A stretch of DNA of 64,000 bases from Riptortus pedestris. Taxonomy: Eukaryota > Arthropoda > Insecta > Hemiptera > Alydidae. The first letter of the stretch is position 1. Every line of letters begins with the position of its first letter. Both the position numbers and the translations under genes were made by a program. The stretch lies in contig CM032228.1 in the NCBI GenBank assembly GCA_019009955.1, forward strand, positions 207,349,501 through 207,413,500, given 5' to 3'. Positions 1 to 13,000 of the stretch are shown in pieces. Below the pieces are notes generated by a model. That model worked only from the letters and a program-made list of their open reading frames with translations, was not told where the DNA came from and searched no databases.

Positions 1-1457
1 CTAAATAAATCATATATCTTAATTATAGTACATTTTATAACTCAGAAATAATCTTACCTACTTTAATGAAAGATAATTGCACTGCTAAGTTATTTGTCTA
101 ACTTTATTATTGTTCACACCACTTTTCCAACCATCCTTCACCTTTAGTTTCCCATTGAGATGTCATTAGTCCCTCTTTTCCTTTCATTAGCACGTTGCAT
201 ATCAAATTCCTCTTTGTGTGTTCCCTCTTTATGAGTCATATGTTAGAGCTACATGTTATTTGCAGTCTACGTTCACCTCATTTTGGTAGAAATTTCATTG
301 TTGCTATTAAGTCAGTTAAGATTAATTAGCTATACGTTATATTTATTAAATCACCTAAACAATAATATCCAAGTATTTGGTGTATAGATTATAATGTCTT
401 CTTTCTATCGCTCGGTTTATTGATGTAGTGATGTTCTGTTGGTTTTGATTTTGCCCTTCTTCGTATTAAAATCCTTAGTTCTTTCCAAAACAATCTTTGG
501 TTAATGATGCGTGCCGGTGAGAGGGAATATTCTTCCAAAATATATGGGTGCAATATTATTTTTTTAAAAAGTAAAAGAAAAAAAGCGTATAAAAGATAGA
601 AAAAAAAAACCATTATAAAATTGTGGTCTTCAAATCCTTTATTCGTCCATGATTTAATTTTATATTTAGTCACTAAAATTGCTAATTTTCAGATATATGT
701 TGTAAATTATATTCATTACTTCTTTTTTTTTTCTTTTCTTTTTCTATTCCAGTAATTACATTATGCCATTTCTCTTTTTTTTGTTTCAGATCCAAAAAGG
801 TGAAGGGGTTACTATTAACTGGTGACGTTAAATGTTGTGACGTAAAGATAACTAAATTATTAGATAATAATATAGACAGTTGTAAAATAGCATAGAAGAT
901 ACTCATAGTATAGTTAGGTCAATTTAAAAACATAATGAAAGGATCAATAATAATGATTTCTTTATTAGATTTATTCTCAGAATAGATATATTTTGTTTAT
1001 AAAAAATGATAATAGTTTTGGAATTATAATAATTTAATCTTGTGTAACTAATAATAGTCTAAATACTGTCTTATAGATTAGAATACTAATGTCAACAAAA
1101 GTAAGTAGAAGTGAAAGGTTTCAGAAGTAAATAGAAAAAAATATTTAGTAAATTAGAATGAGATAGTTAGATTATGAAAAGAAACAATTGTCATTCTACA
1201 TTAACAACATGAACATGTAAAAATTGTTTACACAACCTAACAGATTCATGGTATTCTCTATCATGGTTTTCTTCTTCCATTAGTGCTTAGTAGTAAGATA
1301 AAATTGCATGCCGCATGTTATTAGTTTATATTCTTTCGCATGATCTTTTACATTTTCTTTTTATCCTAATGACATTTGTTAGTTATTTGCTCTTCTCTTT
1401 TAATAAGAAATTTAACTATTTTAGTTAGAGTATTTTGTTTTTCAATAACAGGAATTA

Positions 1458-1458
<1 letters not shown>

Positions 1459-1513
<55 letters not shown>
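1459..1513. repeat. (AT)n microsatellite
   Basis: About 27 uninterrupted AT units in the cac intron. It lies outside any recognisable element. Confidence 0.95.
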
Positions 1514-1517
<4 letters not shown>

Positions 1518-1825
1518 TTTTTTTTAAAATAATTATATGTAAATGGATCAACATTTCATGCTATATCCGCCAGTGTGTACCTTAACACACTTTCTTATAC
1601 ACAAGCATTTTTCACTGTGAGCACTGTACACATATTACATGTTCTAGGCAAAATAAGTATCTTTTATTTTTTTCTAAAATCACTTTTTATATGGTTTTCA
1701 AAACTGTATAACTGTGATGTGAGTGTGTGTGAAATTAATCCTGTGATGCCTCAGAGATAAATTGAGTTTAAAATAATATATATTTATACAAATAATTGTT
1801 ATATATGAATTATACAATGCCACAC

Positions 1826-1895
1826 ATGGTTTAAGTGGCTCAAAAGGTAAAGTGCCTCATCAAAATCAGAGAGATCTAGGTTTAAGTTCTAGCAG
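1826..1895 (+). repeat. Possible degenerate tRNA-derived SINE head
   Basis: A segment like TGGCTCAAAAGGTAAAG resembles a pol III A box, and GGTTTAAGTTCTAGC about 35 bp downstream resembles a B box. The spacing fits a tRNA-like unit, but no clover-leaf closes well. It is different from the main SINE family of this window. This is a tentative reading. Confidence 0.35.
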
Positions 1896-3335
1896 GTTAG
1901 TTTAATTTGCCAATTTAGAATATTAATCATAGAAGTATTAAAAACTTCATGGCGGAAATTTACGTTAAGCCATGATAAACTTTGAAGTTTAATTTGTTTC
2001 CTAAACCTTCCTGTTACCAAAACTTGCAGCATTTCTGTAAGGTAGTATCCTAACTCCTGTTCTATTACTTATATACAATGTCAAAATCCTATTTCATCCT
2101 GAAACATCATATCCTTCCACTTATGTGTTGATAGCAATCCTCTATTAATATCCTATAAAGGTTTGATCATCACAAGAAGACATCTCTAAAACACTATGTC
2201 TTCTGGATAACTGGTTGACTCAATGGAGGGTTAATGCTATTAATAGTAAAGCAAGTAATGTTACATTATTTTCTATGGTTCCATTTGCGTGCTGAGTACA
2301 CTTAATGCCATTTATATTCTACATAAACTATATGTAAAAAAAAAGTTCATAGATTAAATAATAGAACAGTTTGAAAACTTCTCACTTTACTAAAATGTCA
2401 AAAACAGAACTAACTTCCAGAATCCTACTTCCTAAGACTACTTTTGCAACTGTTGTAAACCAGTGATAAACGCAACACTGCTGATGTTGATTTATACATA
2501 TGGAGTAGTGCTTCTGGATCCCTCTAATTCCTACCAAATGTAATTCTTCTATACATAATAATCCATGAAATCACATCTTACATTTTATAATGATCTCAAT
2601 TTCAAATTTGTTCAGCCTCTTGTCATGAAAATTCCATCTCAACATTCTGTTTGTCTCAAACTCCAGTAGAAACACTTACTTCAATTATTTGAAGCATATT
2701 TCTAAAATTCAAGGCATTATTGTTTAAAGTGCAAGTGGCCTAAAGTTTTTCTTGTGGGGTAAATGCCTACATAAAAATTAACTATTATTATCATTTATTT
2801 ATTTTTTGTTATTGAAACTCTTCATGGGAATGTATTACCACTAGATATCTTCCCAATCCATGTTAATTATTAATTTCTTTGTGGTATATTTCTATTGTTG
2901 CAATTAAAACAATAAAAAAATAAAACATAAAATATAATTCCACAAAAAATGAGACAGCATTCTTCACCTGTTCTTTAAGTCTCAACACTGGCTGTTAATT
3001 TATTAAGGCTAATACAGAGGGAATGTATGATTTAGTCGCTAAGTTCTTGAGGCACAAATAATACCCAACTAGAAAACAGAGAAATAAACGCATGAATCCT
3101 GGTCAAGTCAAACAATTTTCTCTAAAATAAAAATGCCTCTGGAAGTAATTCTAAAGGATGTTATTATACGACAATCGAAAATCATGAACAAATAAGAAAA
3201 GTTGGTTGCATAAGTTTTCTATATTTTATTAATTTTCAGAAACAATATGTTTAATAGGAATTTCATGAGAAAATGATTGAATATGAACTTCATAAAAAGC
3301 TCTCACTGGAAAATAAATGAATAGAAAAAATAAAA

Positions 3336-4122
3336 GTCCGTCAGACAGGGGCTGAGTAAACTAAGCAGATTTCCTATGTGAAGTTTAGCAATAAAGAAAT
3401 CTACATACTGGTAACACCACCATAAGTAAATACAAAAGGTAATGAGAAATCTTTCAGTTAATTTAATTAAACTCTCAACTGAAACGGCTTCTGAATTGTA
3501 AGAATAATTTATATTTTAATAACTCAAATTTTAGTAGTCCAAGAACTAAAGAAGGGGGGGGGGCGGATGAACAGAACGTATTTGCATAAATCTCACAAAG
3601 TAATGAAGGTTAGGTAAGGTTAGAAGCTTCCGCCAGAGCGAGACTTAAGAAAACTGCAGAACAACCCAAGGTACGTATAAGATAAGGAACAACCAACCAC
3701 AGACTTCATAAAAATGCAAATATCTCGGTTAATATTCAAGATAGAGAATAAGTGTATATAACAATATTTATAGTAAATTTAATTTGCAATAAGATTGGTT
3801 CTATACAATTTTTTGATCCGATGCATAATAACAGAGATTTTTCGAAAATCCCCCCCTCCCTCTGGTATGATTTCAGCCATTAACGAACTTGATCTGTCTT
3901 TTTACATAAAACGGTTAAATATCGACTTCCGTAACGATCAAACAAAAATTGCGACTGCTAGAGCATTAACAGACAAATATATATATATATATATAATTTT
4001 GAACGGACCTCATTTTCGTCATCTCCTGGGTAGGATCGATGGACATTTGAAGAAATTTTTCGAAACTCGCGTCATGAGTACGACCTCAATAGCTGATTTC
4101 CCTTAAGGGAAATCTGCTAAAA
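3336..4122 (+). mobile_element. HINE-like interspersed element, copy 1
   Basis: It begins with a GTCCGTCA-type 5' end, followed by the subterminal block AGCAGATTTCC. It has the conserved 'TCAGCCATTAACGAACTTG' segment, a short (AT)n core near 3977-3995, and the 3' end CTGATTTCCCTTAAGGG then AAATCTGCTAAAA. The 3' block is the inverse of the 5' subterminal block and forms a hairpin. A G8 run lies near 3554. It encodes nothing. See the family finding for the Helentron interpretation, which is inference. Confidence 0.8.
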
Positions 4123-7100
4123 TAGTCAGCTCAAGTGAGAACAATGGTCTAGACTCAGGAATTGAGTTATTCCTTTTGAAATAGGAAAATAATGACTGAA
4201 AAAAGAGTTAGCAGCAGTAAGTCATTTTAATTGATCTATTGTTAAATTCTGATTGATATAGAAAAGGCAAATGTCTTTATGCTTAATCAAGTGGTACTAC
4301 CATGGGATTAACATATCATTTATATGAACAGTTGCAGAACAGCATGGCTTTTTCTTCTTAATCAATAAGCTCATCCGCTATTCTTTTTCAAAACCTACTT
4401 CCTACTACTGTCAACAAGGAATATCAGACACTCCATGGTTACAGAAACAGTTGCAAGACTTAGCATTTCAACATATACAAATTAAATCACTAACACTATT
4501 GAATAACTTTGATGGTTAGATAATCATCAAAATGTTAATGGATATAGGAAGAATTATGAAGTTACACAATCAGTCAACAACTACCACATATATAAACACT
4601 CTTCCATTGAAACATTCAGCATTGGCATAAACACTTTATTGTGATGCTAATGACAAAAATGGAAATTCGATGCTAATGGCAAAAGTGGACTATATAAGGA
4701 ATAGATCAATATCAAACTGAACTATTCAATAAACTGTACAAATGTGAATTTTTATTTTAACTACTATCCTGGTTGTGCCCACTTTATCAATACCAAACAT
4801 GTTTCTTCAAAAAAAAAAAAAAAAAAATCCACATACTATATCACCCATGTTTATCAAAATGTTTTAAACCGCGCTGGCATCTTTAAAATTAATAGGGAAT
4901 ATCAAAACTAAATGAACTTGGAGTCAGGCAAGGTTATTTTTATTCCAAATGTTTTGTAGCAGTTCTTCAACACTACATGGATACGCTTTCTTGAAAAGAA
5001 AGACCAAGAAAGTAATATGTTTGTGTTGACAATACTTCATGAAAAAGATAATTCACTCAAGAACAGAATACACTGAAAATGGGAGAATATATATTTTTGT
5101 CCAATGAACAATATATTTCAGATGTAGAAGCATAGACCAGACATCATCAAAATCAAGATATGTGGTTGCAACCATTGGGTTCTTTCAGAAGCTACTCTTA
5201 TAATATTATGTTACCCACCCGGATTTTTGAGATGTTTGTTGTCTTTGAAAAATGACTTTCATAGTCACTCTGTTCCTTGCCTGATAAGCATTGCTCTTGT
5301 TTTTGATGAGAATTTTACTTTCATTTACCTTATTTAAGACAGTTTTATATGAAATTGAAGTTGACCAATCATGCAATGAATAGAACTAAATAGGCAAAGG
5401 CCACTTTTATATGTTCCCCTTTCAAGTTTGATGGCAGAAGAAGAGCTGACCTTCTCTTAAGTGGAATAATGGCCTATTTATTCAAATGAACACCTATTGC
5501 TTAGCAAAGGTAGGATTAGGAATATTATATTATGATGATTATGATTATGCCACCGAATAGACTCTTTTTCCCTTTCGGAATCAAACCCAAAACAACATGC
5601 ACTAAGAGAATTATCTTACGTGCCTTAATATTCGTGCTTACCATACTCTGATATAATGACTTGCAAATTTGCTCCTGAACAATGTAGTGGTGAGTGGGTT
5701 TAGAATACTGAATCTGCACACTATTTGTAAAGCTGATTTAGAAGACCTTAGATTCATTGTTTATATTAAATATTAAACTATTCCAATAGTGTTTATTAAA
5801 ATCACTGTCATTTATATGTCAAAATATTTGTTACAAACTAGTAAGTTTAAAACAAGTATGGTACATAATAGGTTATCGGCTGTTATACTTGAAATTATGA
5901 ATAATGGATTTTTAATAGTCAAGCCAATAGCATTTAAAGTAAGTAAACCTTTTTTATGCATTGTTCCAGAAAAAAAAAAATGTTAAATATTAGCATGATA
6001 TCATAAACTTATTTTTAAAAATTAAAATGGGTGAAAACTATTATATTTGCAAAAGCATGATCATTTTTACCAATTGTATCAGGTTACCAGCTTTTGCTTG
6101 TTAGGCTTAATAAATAAATAAATCACAAACAAGGAATTCAAAATTTTGACATCATAGAAGAGTTATAAAACCAGAAACACTGTATGCAGCGGAAACTAGC
6201 ACATTAATAACTTCTCAGAAACATCATCTTTATGTCGAAGCAAGAAGTAGAAAGAATAACTTGAAAGTAGTAAGGTTCCAGTAAGGGACTGGAAAAACAG
6301 CTGACAGCATTGAAATGTTTAATAATTAGATTGATATATTTAAGTCTAGAAAAGAAAAATGTTATTTTTGGAACAATTTTGACATGCATAGAAAGAAGCC
6401 TTTTAAAGTTCCAAATGAAATTCTCTCGAATATTCATGGCTAATTGACTAAAACAAACAATATAAGATACATCTTAACCACCAAGTTAAATTGTGACATT
6501 TGACTATGAAACCTGATACAGAAGAATTACAGCACTTCAAAACACTCGGGTAAAACTATAATTGAGGATTGTTGTAGTGCTGATTTGTTGAATCCTTTCC
6601 TCCAAAACATTTTGATTGGTAATCATAATAATGATGTTGAGATAATTGATTCAGGCTTCTCTCAAGGATCCTTAAACAGCCCTCATGCTGTATAAAGTTG
6701 GAGGACTTGGGTATGTAAATTTAAAATGCCCATAACCAGAAAAAGAAAAGAAAAAACTTCTGAAGTAGCTTTAATATTGAATAAGCCGTTGAGCATTCTC
6801 ACTATTACTGGATAAAAACTGCTTCAAAAAGAGGGTCGTGGGTTCTTAGTGATGACTGTTTTATGAAATTCCATGGGAAGACGATGTAAGTAGGGAAAGG
6901 TACTTTCATGTTTTCTGTCTTCCTCTTCTACTCATGGGATTTTCACTTAGAAGTAGCTGGTTATATTATATAATACATAAAAGATTTTCTGAGGCATCAT
7001 ACATTTTTTCCCAATTAAATAATTTATAAATGAACCTTGAGCCTATATTATAGCTGTGATTTATTTTTTGTGTTGAAATTCCTCATGTTTTTGAGTTTTT

Positions 7101-7346
7101 CACTTGTAATTAGGTTTGGCACTATTTTAATTGTTTTATCATATAAGTAATTCAAATATTTTGAAGGACCATGCCTTTAAAGTACTTGAAACTTCCAAAT
7201 AAATGTTCAAAATCAATTAAAATACTTTAATCCATTAGTACAAGAGGAAAACTTCCCAGTACGTAATTATTTTTGTCACACACACCCACATACGTGAACA
7301 GTTCATGTACATTAATTGGTGTGAAAGATAGTTTTGTCCCTTGCAG

Positions 7347-7477
7347 GGATTGGAGACGCAAGACGTTGTCATTCCGAGCAGGAGGCCGTCAGTGGAGTCA
7401 GGGCAGGATACCCACCTCCACCCGCAATCCAGCTACAGACAGCAGCACAGGCCCCGATCGAGGTCTCCCAGCATCAG
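7347..7477 (+). CDS. cac: cac exon a (C-terminal tail)
   Basis: The acceptor is TTGCAG just before 7347 and the donor is GTATTC after 7477. The exon is 131 nt: 43 codons beginning GLETQDVVIPSRRPSV and ending RSRSPSI, plus two bases (AG) of a split codon. The Ser/Arg-rich content continues into exon 10879. Reading through the donor would add an unrelated tail and stop. Confidence 0.88.
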
Positions 7478-8319
7478 GTATTCTTTTCATTTATACCATA
7501 CCAGCAATGAACAGGAAATTTCATGTTCCATAGAGTGCAATGACCCTGATGATATAATTTTATCAAATGCAGTGATTTAAAATCATCAATAGGGTCTGAA
7601 GAGGCTGTATGTTGCCCTTGCTATGAATGGTTTCAGAACGGAAAAAACTTGTTTTGTTTTTTCAGAGCTCAAATTTTATGAAATAATCTTTAAATAAAGT
7701 TTTTGATTTTCTTCTCTCTCACTAGTATGCACTACAGTCTTGAAGAGCCTAGGCCTCCGATACAAACTTACAATATGCAGCCACACATTTCTGATTATAT
7801 ATTTCCAGAATTGTCATTTCAAGACTTAAAGTAAAATAACCATACTTAATGTAATCTCATTAATATATTGATGTTAAGGATGGATTAGTCTGTAAATAAA
7901 TAATATGGGTTTTAATTATTTGTCATACAAGAGAAAAATGCAATTTAATACTAAAATATTAAACAGTTTTTCTTTGGTCATCCCTTTCTCAGACTAAGAT
8001 GTTCTTAGGTCCATGTTTTGCTGTCAAAATTACTATTAGCTGGATGATCATTCGAGATTCCATTTTGAAAAGGTTTTGAATCAGAGAGCTTCCTCAAGTG
8101 CTTAATATTCTTTAATGTGGACAGCCAATAAACATTACTAAATTATTTCTCCCCACGACCATCGCTTGAAGATAGTTGAATGTTTCACATCAACACATCA
8201 AGGAAATATATACTTTCACAGTACCCCAGAAACAACTTACCCTAATCTTCTGGAAAATTATTATTATATATATAAAATTGTATAGATGTTTCCGACATCA
8301 TAGATAGACATTATAGATG

Positions 8320-8375
<56 letters not shown>

Positions 8376-9978
8376 TGTTGTTTTTTGGAGTTTTGGTCAG
8401 TGTTGGTGAAAAAATCTTAGTTCATTCCAATATTTCGAGAATATTTATTTTCTCTTCTTCAGGGCAAGACTAAAGATACTTAAGAATTATCGTACATCAT
8501 TGTAGTTCCTTTGTTTACATTAGGAGTACCAAAACTCCAAAAAACAACAACTCCATATATATATATATACTAGCTCAGATACCCGGCTTCGCCCGGGAAT
8601 TCATTTGAGGCTGAATGGTGATAGTATTTTTTAGCAGGCTTTACATTGCACAATATTTTGACATTTTTACCCCGTCCCAGTGTTTAGGATTGATACCCGT
8701 CGTTGCCCGGTGATTTTGCTAATAATAGAATATTTGTTCGATAAGGCTTCACTGTCTTCGAGATATTTTTATATTTCCCGTCTCTTATACATGTAAATAT
8801 GGTGAATTTTTATTTCAGGCCTCCCTTATAACCCCCCTCCCTCCCGTTCGAACCTAAAAATTTTAATATAACTTATAATTATGGGAAGAATTAATGCTAA
8901 TTGGACATACCGAGCTTTGTTAAGTTCGGTTCAAGCCGTTAGTGCCCAATAACATTGTTGGCTCCCGCTAAAGTTTTAACGTATAACTCATTTATACTTA
9001 GATATACGACAATAGTGTATATAACAAAAGTTATTTCTAATAACAAAATAAACAACTTTTGTTATGTTTGTATTTGCGGAAAAACCAATAGGAAACGAAA
9101 TATCGCTATTTTTAATTTCAGGCTTCCCTTATAACCCCCACTCCTGCCCGTCCATAGAAATGTTGGTATGGCTTATATAATGAAGGCCTCGCTGCTAATA
9201 CACATACCGAGTTTTATTTAGTTCGGTTGAGTCTTTTTTGGCAAATTATATTGTTGACTCCCGCTATAATTTTTAACGTATAACTCATTTATACTTAGGT
9301 ATACGACAAAAGTGTATATAACAGAAGTTACTTCAAATAACAAAATAAACAACTTTTGTTATGTTTATATTTGCGGAAAAACCAATAGGAAACGAAATAT
9401 CGCTATTTTTAATTTCAGGCTTCCCTTATAACCCCCACTCCTGCCCGTCCATAGAAATGTTGGTATGGCTTATTATAATGAAGGCCTCGCTGCTAATACA
9501 CATACCGAGTTTTATTTAGTTCGGTTGAGTCTTTTTTGGCAAATTATATTGTTGACTCCCGCTATAATTTTTAGCGTATACCGCTTTTAAACTTCGGTAT
9601 ACGACAAAAGTGTATATAACAAAAGTTACTCTAAATAACAAAATAAACAACTTTTGTTATGTGCATCTTTGCCGAAAAACCAATAGAAAAACGAAAATAT
9701 CGCTATTTTTAATTTCAGGCTTCCCTTATAACCCCCACTCCTGTTCGCCTCAGAGAAAATTAATATAGCCTAAAGTCTAAGTTGGGTTAGTAGTAATATA
9801 CATACTAAGTTTCATAAAATTCGGTTCAGCCGTTTATGCGTGAAAAGGTAACAAACAAACAAACAAACAAACAAACATACACGAAAGAAACAAAATGCAG
9901 ATATGGTGTCTATGACATGTGAAACGAAAAGTTATCGTGAAATTCCGCGAGAAAATTCAATGTACAGACAGAGGTGCC

Positions 9979-10036
<58 letters not shown>

Positions 10037-13000
10037 TCTGAATTAATATAGAATCCAAAAGCATGTATAAATTCCTCGCAGCTTCAGACAATGCTGAAAT
10101 ACATTATCTTAAGATCAGCATATCACTAGCATGAATCTTGTGTATGCTGAATAAGCCTATTGGGTACAACCAGGATTCATTCTTTTTTTTTTTTTTTTTT
10201 TATTGCCTTCTCTAAGACTGTTTAAAAAGTACAGATTATTAAGGTTCCTCCTTTGTTGCACTCGTAGGTGCACTAATCACCTCAAAGCTAGCAGACTAGT
10301 CTTAATTGACATCTTGGAATAGCTGGTGTCCTTGTCTGTATGATTATTTTAATAAGTCTATCGATGGCCTGGAAACCATCAACTATCTAGAATACTGTCA
10401 TATAATTTAAGTCACAAATTTAATGAATGGGGAGGTAAGACTCCCCAGAAGCGGTAATGAAAATAATTTGCTTGGGGTATATGAAAATATTTGTTTAAAT
10501 TAAAACACTACATTTTGAGTTGTTAAACAGGGGTGGGGGAGAATTTTGAATGGCCTTTGCTTGACTAACTTGTAATGAGTTGGCTCCAATTCATGAATAC
10601 CTGTTTTTAATTACTATTCCCTAGCAATTATTACATTACGCCATATTACCTAATATCTTTTTTACCATTCCATATCCGGAATCAGATGTTCACCAGAATG
10701 AGAAAGAATATTCCCCCAAATGCCAAAATGACTAATCTCAAATATTTATTGCTCTTAGATGGCAGATAGCTTGTTTTTATTATTACATTCCTACCTTCTT
10801 CTCTTTCTTGTCATGTACATATTTTGCAGACAATATTGCTTTCTGAAGTTCTCATAAATATGTTTTTGTAATTTGCAGGAGGGCCCGCTCGCCTGGAGAT
10901 GTAGGGAGAAGTCCGTCACCTCGTAGGGTCTACCACCATGACATTGGATTCAGCGATACAGTCTCCAATGTCGTGGAAATCGTAAAGCACGAACACTCAC
11001 ATCTCAGGCGTTACCCTCACATCCGAGGTATATAGATGAATATTAATTTATCTGAGTATGTACTTTTAGTATATTCAATGAGCATTGCATTAAGGTCATT
11101 AATTAAAGAATAACAAAACCTTGTTAGTTTCAAATAAAAAAATTTCATATCTGAAAAATTTTCTGATGAGTTAATTGTGCTTTTAAAGTATTATACTTCT
11201 TTCCTTTTCTTTGTTTCCTAAAATAAGGAATTATTTCATTTTGTTATTACTTAGTAACATAGTATATGTCATCCTTGAAAGAGTATACTTTTATTTTCTA
11301 TACAAGGTTTTGATATATAAATCAAATTAGGGAACCATGACATTTTTATTTCTAATATTCTGTTTAAGAAATTTATTTTTACAATGTATGTTTTATTTAC
11401 TACTTTTTAATTTATACAATAAATAATCAGCTGGTTTTTATATTCAGTATGTGATATTAATGAGTTATTATAATTATTTTTTTAAATCAATAGTTTTTGA
11501 AAAAATACTTCCCTTTATAAAATAAATAGAAACTCCAAGACACCCTTTGCATTGTCATGTTTTCTTTCTGAGATGACTTTTGCTTTTTTGTTTTGTTCTT
11601 TTATCAATGTTTATATGAAAGAAGCATTCCTTTTATAAATTAAATAGAAACTCCAAGGCTCCTGATTTTATTATGTTTTAACATACCGAGTTGACTCTTC
11701 CTTTATTATTTTACAAAATGTAATAACATCATATGATTTTTATATACATGACATTAGTTTTAAATAAATAAAATTTAAGTGCTTGTCTTCATAAACATGG
11801 TTTATTTTGTCATTATTGTTATTCCAAAAAGAGCAATGAGAATTTATTTCGTGACGGACTCACTAAATAAAAAATCTTAGTATGACTAGAATGGGATGTA
11901 ACTAATTGATAACCCATTCCTAATTAATCTTAGTTACATAATATCGGTATTGAATTTAATTTGAAGAATAAATAGATTATCTGTAAAAACAGAGAATAAT
12001 TGAGTCAATAGCCAAATTCTGTAGGTCATAAGGTTGAACTTCTCATTTTACTCTTTGGCAGCATCTAACTTTTGAAACAACTTGATATATAGGTCAAAGA
12101 TATCTTAAGAGGGCAAGATCACTATCACCCAGTATTACTGAGCAATCCAACTTTCAGCTGAATCATAACATTAGTTCATAAATCCACTGAAAGACCAACC
12201 ATCATGACATTTTTACCTCAAACATAAATGGATTGTCTAAAATCTTCCCTTCTCAGTAAATCAGTACTTTCAAAGATCCTCATTCATTTTTGGACATTTC
12301 CTACAGCTTGAGAATCAATGGGTGTTAACAACAGAGAATTCTGTTATCATTTTTTTCTGTGGCGAGCATTGCACTAGAAATTTCAGTAGATATTAAAAAT
12401 CCTATGGGATTAATTGACTTGGTATAGTGAAGAGCATCAGTGAAAAAAAGTCCACCCCTTATGATGTAAGCTCATTGTAAAAGGTTTTTTGCATAATATC
12501 AAGGACAGGAGATAGTTTTTTAGTATGGTCTCTTGCAATAGTTTTACATCTTTTTGACAAAACTGGCCATATGGTCTTTGCCCATTTGTATCAAAATATG
12601 GATTGGTAGAGAGCCAACTTTCTGCAGGAATATTTCATTGAGCATCAGAACTGTATTTCTTCAAGATATGTCAATGCAACTATTCCACTGATTAATTTCT
12701 CTATACTATCTCTAACAGTCTACCAGTTCTTCCAGTACTTTGATGGAATGTAAAATGCCTGCCACACAATGTTTGAAACTATTCTATCTGAAGAAAAAAC
12801 TTTAATGCAATGCTTTGCCACACAGAGCTACATTGCAATAATAAAACTATAAACAATTCAACACATTCAAATCTGTACATATTTAGCACGTTTGACAACT
12901 TTGGCTCTGGCAAGTTAAAGGAGGATTAGGTTCAATCCTGATAATGGTCGTAAGGTAATTTGTAAGTGACACGCACAACTTCAACTTCAATAAAAGTATT

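Larger units (their letters stand above)
1..7346. other. Intron of cac (gene-free stretch)
   Basis: I find no coding exon in this stretch. Because the first cac exon in the window already belongs to the C-terminal tail of the channel, this should be intron sequence. It holds an (AT)n run at about 1459-1513, a weak tRNA-like SINE head near 1826-1895, one HINE-like element at 3336-4122, and A-rich runs such as the one near 4810. The remainder is AT-rich sequence without recognisable structure. Confidence 0.7.

Noticed and set aside
7273..7533. Alternative reading frame across cac exon a
   Set aside because: It is a shadow frame; the 7347 frame joins in phase with the next exons and gives the Ser/Arg-rich cac tail.
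12000..12860. Possible antisense relic of a transposase gene
   Set aside because: A few words looked suggestive on the minus strand, but no motif series could be followed; not supportable by eye.
12900..12975. tRNA-like A and B box (GGCAAGTTAAAGG / GGTTCAATCC)
   Set aside because: No closing acceptor stem and poor spacing; at best a very old SINE head.
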